This document shows positions 1 to 4,729 of a stretch of DNA of 5,371 bases, piece after piece. The number at the start of each line of letters is the position of its first letter. The first letter of the stretch is position 1. A program made the position numbers and the translations under genes. The notes beneath the pieces were generated by a model. It ran no database searches, had not been told where the DNA came from, and worked only from the letters and a program-made list of their open reading frames with translations. Source of the DNA: Caldisericota bacterium (lineage in GTDB: Bacteria; Caldisericota; Caldisericia; Caldisericales; Caldisericaceae); the NCBI GenBank assembly GCA_030642335.1, contig DAOWNX010000073.1, forward strand, positions 1-5,371, written 5' to 3'.

Positions 1-59
1 GTCAGTACTGTCTCTCCCGGGTCTGCTTCAAGCACTCTGTCGTTTATGGTAACTTTCAT
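1..59 (-). CDS. hydA: Start of probable [FeFe]-hydrogenase catalytic subunit (HydA/HndD-like), truncated by window edge
   Basis: Only the first 19 codons and two bases are present; the gene runs off the window at position 1. The readable N-terminus, MKVTINDRVLEADPGETVL, has the pattern of the plant-type 2Fe-2S ferredoxin domain that opens HydA/HndD, NuoG and some NAD-linked formate dehydrogenase subunits (a short beta hairpin, then PGETVL before the first cluster loop). The ATG has a good ribosome binding site (GTGGAG at 71-66, six bases upstream) and begins 17 nt after the hydB stop codon. From operon context (hydC, HATPase, HndB-like, hydB) the H-cluster-bearing hydrogenase subunit is the expected next gene. 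No H-cluster motif lies inside the window, so a formate dehydrogenase or NuoG-like subunit cannot be excluded. Codon use is G+C-richer, like the 3' part of hydB. Confidence 0.75.
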   Translation of the reverse strand, partial: MKVTINDRVLEADPGETVL

Positions 60-76
60 TTTTTTCTCCACTTCCC

Positions 77-1894
77 CTATTGAACACTGACTGCACCGAA
101 GGGGCACACTTCAACACATGTACCGCATCCGATGCACTTGTCGGGAATTATATAGTGGGGGCTTTTTCTTGCACCCATAATCGCTCCGGCAGGACACTTT
201 TTCGCGCAGAGAGTACAGCCTCTGCACTTATCCGCGTCAATACTGTATTCGAGAAGGCTTTTGCATACACCTGCCGGACATTTTCTGTCGAATATGTGAG
301 CCTCGTACTCGTCCCTGAACCAGCGTAGAGTACTGAGAACGGGGTTCGGCGCTGTCTGGCCGAGACCGCAGAGACTTGTCTGCCTGATAACCTCTGCCAG
401 ATTCTCCATGTTCACGATGCCTTTGAATCTTTCCAGAGCCTGTCTGCCGGTTTCGCCCCGCCTGCCGCGTGTTATGGCTTCCAGAATTTCCAGCATTCGC
501 TTTGTGCCCTCCCGGCACGGGATACACTTTCCGCAACTTTCACGCTGAATGAAATCCATGAAAAACTTGGCAACATCCACCATACAGGTGTCTTCATCCA
601 TTACAACCAGTCCTCCGGAACCCATCATTGCGCCGAATTCCTTCAATGACTCGTAGTCAATGCGTATATCCACATGCTGTGTCGGAATGCATCCGCCTGA
701 AGGTCCTCCTATCTGGACTGCTTTGAAGTTTTTGCCGTTGGGTATTCCTCCGCCAATTTTGAACAGTATATCGCTGAGGGGTGTACCCATTGCCACTTCG
801 ACAAGACCGGTGTTTGTGATCTTACCGGAGAGGGCGAATACCTTTGTACCCTTGCTGCCATCGGTTCCGATGGAGCTGAACCATTCCGCCCCCCTGCGGA
901 TGATAGCGGGGATATTCGCAAGTGTTTCCACATTGTTTATTACTGTAGGCCTGCCGAAAAGACCACTTACGGCGGGATAAGGCGGTTTCGGTGACGGCAT
1001 TCCCCGTTTACCCTCTATACTGTTTATAAGAGCTGTCTCCTCACCGCACACAAAGGCCCCCGCCCCCATCTTGATTACTAAATCGAGATCAAAACCGCTG
1101 TCAAGAATATTCGATCCCAGCAGTCCCAGATCTTCAGCCTGTTGAATCGCGATTTTGAGTCTTTTCACAGCAAGAGGATACTCTGCTCTTACATAAATAT
1201 AGCCTCTATTTGCTCCTATTGCATACCCTGCAATCATCATACCTTCAATAACTGAATGAGGATCACCTTCTAAGACAGAGCGGTCCATATATGCACCAGG
1301 ATCTCCTTCGTCTGCATTACATATCATATATTTCTCTTCTGAATCTTGTTTTGCAGCAAAGCTCCATTTCAATCCTGTAGGAAACCCAGCACCACCTCTA
1401 CCTCTCAAGCCAGATTCTTTTACCACATCAATAACTTCCTGTGGTTTCATTTCTACGACCGCTTTAGCAAGAGCCTTATAGCCGTCTCTTGCAATATATT
1501 CATTGATGTCTTCCGGATTGATTAAGCCACAATTTCTTAAAACGACCTTCGTCTGCTTTGCAAAAAACGGAATATCTTTAAGTCCTGGAAATTCTTCTTT
1601 TCCTTCTTTTTTCCACATAAGTCGTTTTACAGGTCTGCCCTTTAAAAAATGCTCTTCAACAATTTCTTTTGCATCTTTGGCTTCTACATTTGTATACATG
1701 ATTCCTTCTGGGTACACTACCAGCAAAGGGCCTAATTGACAGGCTCCCATGCATCCTGTTTCTACAACACGAACTTCCTCTTCGAGGTTATATTTTTTTA
1801 GTTCATCTTTAAGAGCATCTTTAAAACCATTTCCGCCAGCTGCAAGACATTGGGCTCCAGCACAAATTAAAGCATGAATACGATATATTTTCAT
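77..1894 (-). CDS. hydB: HydB/HndC: NuoF-like FMN- and NAD(P)H-binding subunit of a multimeric hydrogenase
   Basis: This 605-residue flavoprotein is the diaphorase subunit that passes electrons between NAD(P)H and the Fe-S chain of a soluble cytoplasmic Hyd/Hnd-type hydrogenase. Domains in order: an N-terminal thioredoxin-like 2Fe-2S domain (residues 1-90; C11, C16, C48, C52); a NuoF core with the glycine-rich GLRGRGGAGFPTG at 162-174, a nucleotide-site segment at 193-205 and GAGAFVCGEETAL at 277-289; an SLBB region near 350-410; a NuoF 4Fe-4S site (C454, C457, C460, C509); a linker with H533, C539 and C544; and two C-terminal 4Fe-4S motifs (C557/C560/C563/C567 and C587/C590/C593/C597). All expected ligands are intact and the length is usual for HydB, longer than respiratory NuoF. 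The ATG has AAGGAG six bases upstream and follows the HndB-like stop by 3 nt. Oddity: G+C is about 40% up to residue 250 and about 51% after it, by hand count. Confidence 0.95.
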   Translation of the reverse strand: MKIYRIHALICAGAQCLAAGGNGFKDALKDELKKYNLEEEVRVVETGCMGACQLGPLLVVYPEGIMYTNVEAKDAKEIVEEHFLKGRPVKRLMWKKEGKEEFPGLKDIPFFAKQTKVVLRNCGLINPEDINEYIARDGYKALAKAVVEMKPQEVIDVVKESGLRGRGGAGFPTGLKWSFAAKQDSEEKYMICNADEGDPGAYMDRSVLEGDPHSVIEGMMIAGYAIGANRGYIYVRAEYPLAVKRLKIAIQQAEDLGLLGSNILDSGFDLDLVIKMGAGAFVCGEETALINSIEGKRGMPSPKPPYPAVSGLFGRPTVINNVETLANIPAIIRRGAEWFSSIGTDGSKGTKVFALSGKITNTGLVEVAMGTPLSDILFKIGGGIPNGKNFKAVQIGGPSGGCIPTQHVDIRIDYESLKEFGAMMGSGGLVVMDEDTCMVDVAKFFMDFIQRESCGKCIPCREGTKRMLEILEAITRGRRGETGRQALERFKGIVNMENLAEVIRQTSLCGLGQTAPNPVLSTLRWFRDEYEAHIFDRKCPAGVCKSLLEYSIDADKCRGCTLCAKKCPAGAIMGARKSPHYIIPDKCIGCGTCVEVCPFGAVSVQ

Positions 1895-1897
1895 CCG

Positions 1898-2266
1898 CTA
1901 CTCCTTAGCAATAACCCATTCACTCACAATTTGGCCATTAATGACATGTTGGGCTACGATTTTCCTTGCCATTTCTGCTGTAACCTTACCATAGAAAATT
2001 GTTTTGTTATCTCTCTCAACAGCAACAACAGGTTCTTCTTTATCTAAACCAAGCGAGCCTCTCTCTACAATCTGGGCATCATGAAACTGTCTTTTCTCCA
2101 GTTCACTAATGATCGCCATAAGAGTATCCCTCGCCCCGGCAGCAATACCAACTGTTCCCATGCTCACCATAATCTTTACTTTTGCCTCTCCGCTTCTCAC
2201 TTTTAAAGATTCTCTGGCATGTTCTCTAAGTTTCCTTAATTCTTCAATTGATTTAATTTTTTCCAT
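1898..2266 (-). CDS. HndB-like thioredoxin-fold (2Fe-2S ferredoxin family) protein lacking all cysteines
   Basis: This 122-residue protein resembles the small HndB subunit encoded between the NuoE- and NuoF-like genes of NAD(P)-linked [FeFe] hydrogenases; the Desulfovibrio HndABCD operon is the type case. Family marks are a charged N-terminal helix (residues 5-22), the strand-loop VSMGTVGIAAGARDT at 34-48, the loop RGSLGLDKEEP at 69-79, and a C-terminal block with YGKV (92-95), VINGQIV and EWVI. In relatives as I know them the loops read GTCGIAAGA and GCxGxC; here these positions are V39, S71 and D75, and there is no cysteine anywhere, so a normal 2Fe-2S cluster is not possible. The frame is otherwise clean, arguing against pseudogenization. 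I chose the ATG at 2266 because GGAGGTG lies six bases upstream; the in-frame GTG at 2275 overlaps that site. The gene overlaps the HATPase gene by 14 nt. A structural role is inference. Confidence 0.85.
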   Translation of the reverse strand: MEKIKSIEELRKLREHARESLKVRSGEAKVKIMVSMGTVGIAAGARDTLMAIISELEKRQFHDAQIVERGSLGLDKEEPVVAVERDNKTIFYGKVTAEMARKIVAQHVINGQIVSEWVIAKE

Positions 2267-2819
2267 TCTCTTCACCTCCGTATAAAGTTTTAATATTTTC
2301 TCTCACATAATCTCCAAGCCACTTAAGTATTGTAACATCTCTCAGTGCTGCCATATCTCCCACAATTTCTCTAATTTCTTTAGTACTAAGCTTAAAAACT
2401 TTCTCATTAACCTTGTGTACATATAAAAAATTAATCTCCGGATTTGTTGCAATAATAGTAAGAATTGTCGAAGCAAGATCTCCCATAGGAGGTCTATCTA
2501 TATGAGAGTGTTTAAATTTGACAACAACGATTGTTCCCTTTCCTTTTTCGCTCTGAATCTCAATGCCACCACCGCAATTTTCTGCACTTTCTCGTAGCAA
2601 AGGCAAACCTAGGCCTACTTTTTTATTTGTACTCGTTGTAGTAAATGGGTCGAAAATAATCCTCACAAACTCATTATCCATTCCCTTTCCATCATCTTTT
2701 ACCGTGATAATAAGAAAATCCTTCTCATTATCTTCCTCGATCTCAAGATTAATATTTTTAGCTCCACTTTTAATTGAATTTTCGACAATATCTAAAATGT
2801 TCAGAGAAAGCTCTTTCAC
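2253..2819 (-). CDS. Orphan HATPase (GHKL) domain protein of the hydrogenase operon
   Basis: This 188-residue protein has a histidine-kinase-like ATP-binding domain but no phospho-acceptor helix, sensor domain or membrane segment. Residues 1-103 carry the Bergerat-fold boxes: the N-box LNILDIVENSIKSGA (6-20, with N14), the G1 box DDGKGM (42-47), the F-box DPFTTT (57-62), the G2 box VGLGLPL (68-74) and a G3-like GKGT (93-96). Residues 104-188 are a small alpha/beta region I do not recognise; it contains one HSH sequence (104-106). A gene like this is common between the NuoE-like and NuoF-like genes in clostridial and related hydrogenase clusters, and its role is not known to me. The start is GTG at 2819, overlapping the hydC stop as GTGA, so its translation is probably coupled. 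Anti-sigma-like or protein kinase activity is possible but not shown by the sequence. Confidence 0.87.
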   Translation of the reverse strand: MKELSLNILDIVENSIKSGAKNINLEIEEDNEKDFLIITVKDDGKGMDNEFVRIIFDPFTTTSTNKKVGLGLPLLRESAENCGGGIEIQSEKGKGTIVVVKFKHSHIDRPPMGDLASTILTIIATNPEINFLYVHKVNEKVFKLSTKEIREIVGDMAALRDVTILKWLGDYVRENIKTLYGGEENGKN

Positions 2820-3280
2820 TGATACCTTTTTATCGCCTCAATCGCTTTTTCCGGGGTAAGTTTCCCGTAAATATCATCGCCATCAATACACATAACGGGG
2901 GCCATACCACAGGCGCCAAGACATCTTACAATTCGAAGAGAGAATTTACCATCACTTGTCTTCTCTCCCATTTTGATCCCCAAATACTTTTCAATGGTTT
3001 TAATGATTTCTGCGCCATTTTTAACATAACATGCTGTACCCATACAAGTCATAATAATATGATCAGCATCTTTCTGAGTTTTAAAAAAATTGTAGAATGT
3101 AACAACCCCATAAACTTTAGAAAGAGAAACATTTAACCTCTCTGCGATATATTCCAGGACATTTTGAGACAAATAGCCAATTTTTTCTTGAGTTCCATGC
3201 AAGACTTGAATAAGAGAAGAAGGTTTTGAACCCCACTTTCTGATTTCCATTTCTACCTGAGGATACCTAGTCTTTTCCAT
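2816..3280 (-). CDS. hydC: HydC/HndA: NuoE-like 2Fe-2S subunit of a multimeric hydrogenase
   Basis: This 154-residue protein is the NuoE-family thioredoxin-like ferredoxin subunit, a partner of HydB in transferring electrons near the FMN site. The N-terminal helical half includes the typical segments SLIQVLHGTQEKIGYLS (22-38) and VYGVVTFYNFF (56-66). The C-terminal half has the complete 2Fe-2S ligand set in the normal spacing: C79-x4-C84 (CMGTAC) and C120-x3-C124 (CLGAC). The length is normal for the family. I chose ATG 3280 because AGGAGG lies four bases upstream (3290-3285); the frame stays open 15 codons further to a GTG- or TTG-type start at 3325, but that extension spans the likely transcription start and the -10 box, so it is rejected. 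This is the first gene of the operon, about 29 nt after the predicted transcription start. Confidence 0.94.
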   Translation of the reverse strand: MEKTRYPQVEMEIRKWGSKPSSLIQVLHGTQEKIGYLSQNVLEYIAERLNVSLSKVYGVVTFYNFFKTQKDADHIIMTCMGTACYVKNGAEIIKTIEKYLGIKMGEKTSDGKFSLRIVRCLGACGMAPVMCIDGDDIYGKLTPEKAIEAIKRYQ

Positions 3281-3315
3281 ATTTCCTCCTATGTTATAGT
3301 GATTAACTTCACGAT

Positions 3316-3343
3316 ATTCTAACATTTAAAGAATTATAGTCAA
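3316..3343 (-). promoter_or_regulatory. Predicted sigma-A promoter of the hyd operon
   Basis: On the minus strand, TTGACT (3343-3338) is the -35 box and TAGAAT (3321-3316) the -10 box, separated by 16 bases. Transcription would start near 3309, leaving a leader of about 29 nt that ends in the hydC ribosome binding site. I see no clear Rex-type operator or long dyad overlapping it, only a weak GTTA/TAAC repeat at 3293-3307. Confidence 0.7.
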
Positions 3344-3525
3344 GTGTTTGCATAAGCCAAATGCACTTAAACTACGAATAATATTTAGAAGTTTTATATA
3401 CATACCAGAATTTATTCAAATAGAGAGAACCTCTACAACTTGCGAAACCGCGTATACTGCCAGTTATAAATAAAAATAACTTAAACAAGTTTATGGATTG
3501 CAATAAAAAACTATAGAGCACCATC

Positions 3526-3539
3526 AGAAATATATTTCT
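3526..3539. promoter_or_regulatory. 14-bp perfect palindrome, candidate operator
   Basis: AGAAATATATTTCT is self-complementary over all 14 bases. With one mismatched C/C pair it extends to a 20-base dyad (3523-3542, 18 of 20 positions symmetric). It ends 8 bases before the -35 box of the plus-strand promoter, a position suited to a dimeric regulator. Because it is A+T-rich, chance or a local AT cruciform is possible, and no regulator is encoded nearby. Confidence 0.4.
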
Positions 3540-3547
3540 CATAGGAT

Positions 3548-3576
3548 TTGACACAGCATAAAGAATTTGTTAAAAT
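3548..3576 (+). promoter_or_regulatory. Predicted strong sigma-A promoter of the acetyltransferase gene
   Basis: A consensus TTGACA (-35, 3548-3553) and TAAAAT (-10, 3571-3576) are separated by the optimal 17 bases. The transcription start would be near 3583, giving an unusually long leader of about 90 nt before the ATG at 3675. Confidence 0.8.
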
Positions 3577-3594
3577 AGCAGTGGCAAAAAGGAA

Positions 3595-3639
3595 GTTCTG
3601 ATGACGAGTAAGTCCACAAACACGTTTTAAAATCAGAAC
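3595..3639 (+). promoter_or_regulatory. Leader inverted repeat enclosing a possible 9-codon leader peptide
   Basis: GTTCTGAT (3595-3602) is a perfect complement of ATCAGAAC (3632-3639), so the leader RNA can form an 8-bp stem with a 29-nt loop. Inside it is a mini-ORF, ATG at 3601 to TAA at 3628-3630, encoding MTSKSTNTF (three Thr, two Ser), with GGAAG (3591-3595) placed five bases upstream. Translating ribosomes would prevent the left arm from pairing. The arrangement recalls leader-peptide control, but no alternative structure hiding the main ribosome binding site (GGAGG, 3666-3670) was found, and the mini-ORF may be chance. Confidence 0.35.
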
Positions 3640-3674
3640 AATTTAAAATACAATAAAAATTTTACGGAGGCAAA

Positions 3675-4409
3675 ATGAAAAAGGAAATCCCAACCAAATT
3701 GAGAAAATCGGAGTACACTTTCTCGGCAACATGGCTTGAAGGAATGCTTCAAGCACCATCTGGCGCTCCGCCAATGAAGCCAATGTATTCTGAAATCACA
3801 AGCAGGGACGGCAATAAACATGACGTTTTAATCCGTTCAATCAAAGAAGAAGAAATTGACCCGATGCTTAATTTTTTAAAACTCACGCTCGATGCAGAAT
3901 ATGACTATTATGATATTGTTGGAGCAAGAGTTTATGCAGAATTACTTGCCATAAAGAGAAAAAGAATGAAAGACGAATATTTCTTCCTTGGGCTAGAAAA
4001 TGGACATTTAGTTGGAATCGCCAATGGAAGACTTATGAATGAAGATGTAAACATCAGCCTTCATACAATGGCATTTGAAAGAAAAGTTGGTGCCGGTGGA
4101 ATCCTATTCTATTCAAAAGCATGGTATGCATTTGAAGTTTGCAATCAACAAGAGTTCTGGGCAACATTTGAAAGTTATAATGGATGGGTTTTAGCTGGAC
4201 TTCGTATGGCACTTCCATCATATCCATGGCCTGATAATCAGCATGAACTTGGAGGAGCAAAAATTTTCTACCTTACAAAAAAGCTTTGGGAAGAAGAAAT
4301 AAAAGACAATTATCTTGGACAAATTGCACACGGTTCCTTCAAAGAAGCCTCGAAAGAATTAATTGAAAAAAATAAAAAACTAATTCTTTCAGAAAAATTA
4401 GAAATTTAG
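3675..4409 (+). CDS. GNAT-like N-acetyltransferase, substrate unknown
   Basis: This 244-residue soluble protein, with no signal peptide or membrane helix, shows a GNAT pattern. A strand HDVLIRSIKEEEI (49-61) opens the fold and a helical stretch follows (62-99). FFLGLENGHLVGIANGRL (103-120) fits strands beta2-beta3. NISLHTMAFERKVGAGG (126-142) contains R136-x-x-G139-x-G141, the acetyl-CoA pyrophosphate-binding motif A, followed by a helix (143-154). Strand EFWATFES and YNGWVLAGLRMAL (168-180) fit the C-terminal motif B region, and the tail (205-244) is a charged helix. The first 40 residues are an extra segment without a recognised domain. The start has GGAGG four bases upstream. It is a single-gene unit with its own promoter, long leader and terminator, divergent from the hyd operon and not obviously linked to it. 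The fold assignment rests on motif A and strand order, and the substrate cannot be deduced. Confidence 0.75.
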   Translation: MKKEIPTKLRKSEYTFSATWLEGMLQAPSGAPPMKPMYSEITSRDGNKHDVLIRSIKEEEIDPMLNFLKLTLDAEYDYYDIVGARVYAELLAIKRKRMKDEYFFLGLENGHLVGIANGRLMNEDVNISLHTMAFERKVGAGGILFYSKAWYAFEVCNQQEFWATFESYNGWVLAGLRMALPSYPWPDNQHELGGAKIFYLTKKLWEEEIKDNYLGQIAHGSFKEASKELIEKNKKLILSEKLEI

Positions 4410-4424
4410 CCACTTTAACAAAAT

Positions 4425-4444
4425 AGGCCCCGAGGACGGGGCCT
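4425..4444. terminator. Rho-independent terminator, probably bidirectional
   Basis: AGGCCCCG (4425-4432) and CGGGGCCT (4437-4444) form a perfect 8-bp, mostly G+C stem with an AGGA loop. It begins 15 bases after the acetyltransferase stop. The plus-strand tail is TTTACTATTTAT; read on the minus strand the hairpin is followed by TATTTTGTT, a better T-rich tail. It therefore can serve the acetyltransferase gene and also the remnant frame arriving from the other side. Confidence 0.85.
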
Positions 4445-4447
4445 TTA

Positions 4448-4669
4448 CTATTTATCAGCTTCTATAATTTCATTAAATAGATCAATTAAATCAGATTTAA
4501 AATCACCTGAAAAACAGAGCTTAAAATCATATTTATCTTCCTTTTCAAAATATTTATTTTAATTTTTCAGGATAATCCATCTCTTTCTTCCGCAAAAAAT
4601 TGGCAGTAAAGCAACATATGGTCTAATTAAAACTTCTGCTTTAAATTTGTTTCCATCTCGGTTTCTCAT
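4448..4669 (-). pseudogene. Remnant gene interrupted by one in-frame TAA, product unrecognised
   Basis: Minus-strand reading from 4669 gives 36 residues beginning MRNRDGNKFKAEVLI and ending in RWIILKN, then TAA (4561-4559), then in the same frame 36 more protein-like residues (NKYFEKEDKYDFKL to LFNEIIEADK) before TAG at 4450-4448, which lies just before the bidirectional terminator. Both halves have sensible composition (alternating hydrophobic strands, then an amphipathic acidic helix), which suggests one former gene with a nonsense mutation. The frame is open upstream only to 4696, where it meets the terminator hairpin of the neighbouring gene, so the 5' end is probably lost and there is no promoter. 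RDGNK followed shortly by VLIR also occurs in the adjacent acetyltransferase (residues 44-54), hinting at a decayed relative, but this match is short. TAA is not a known recoding codon for selenocysteine or pyrrolysine. Confidence 0.45.
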
Positions 4670-4686
4670 CAGCCTTTTAATTAATA

Positions 4687-4712
4687 AAGGGGGAGACTAA
4701 TGCCTCCCCTTT
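4687..4712 (-). terminator. Rho-independent terminator of the molybdenum hydroxylase gene
   Basis: On the minus strand, AAGGGGAG (with an additional A-T pair at the base) pairs with CTCCCCCTT around the 8-base loop GCATTAGT, a 9-bp stem including one G-U pair (4712-4704 with 4695-4687). It starts 18 bases after the TAG stop at 4732-4730 and is followed by the A+T-rich tail ATTAATT. Confidence 0.75.
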
Positions 4713-4729
4713 AACTCTTGGTTCACTAA

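Larger units (their letters stand above)
3281..3674. other. Divergent intergenic region between the hyd operon and the acetyltransferase gene
   Basis: This 394-base gap holds the minus-strand hyd promoter at one end and the plus-strand acetyltransferase promoter and leader at the other. The middle (about 3344-3520) is A+T-rich. It has an open minus-strand frame of 60 codons (3554-3372), but the start is GTG with no ribosome binding site, it runs under the opposing promoter, and it resembles nothing I know. I see no other gene in the gap. Confidence 0.7.

Noticed and set aside
237..980. Several open frames on both strands overlapping hydB
   Set aside because: They lie wholly within the well-supported hydB gene in other frames, lack ribosome binding sites and have atypical composition; they arise from its G+C-rich 3' half.
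3293..3307. GTTA/TAAC repeat after the hyd promoter as a Rex (NADH-sensing) operator
   Set aside because: The arms are only 4 bp and do not match the longer TTGTGA/TTGTTA-type dyads expected for Rex.
3281..3325. 15-residue N-terminal extension of HydC
   Set aside because: It would span the predicted -10 box and transcription start, and the internal ATG at 3280 has a near-perfect AGGAGG.
3372..3554. Open minus-strand frame of 60 codons, hydrophobic and A+T-rich
   Set aside because: The start is GTG without a ribosome binding site, it lies under the opposing promoter and palindrome, and its hydrophobicity is what A+T-rich noncoding DNA gives.
3598..3604. CTGATGA in the leader, resembling a hammerhead ribozyme or C-box core
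   Set aside because: No GAAA core partner, no stem II/III arrangement and no D box follow at suitable distance; the bases are explained by the stem arm and mini-ORF start.
4559..4561. In-frame stop as programmed recoding
   Set aside because: The codon is TAA, not UGA or UAG, and no SECIS-like or PYLIS-like structure is evident; a nonsense mutation is simpler.
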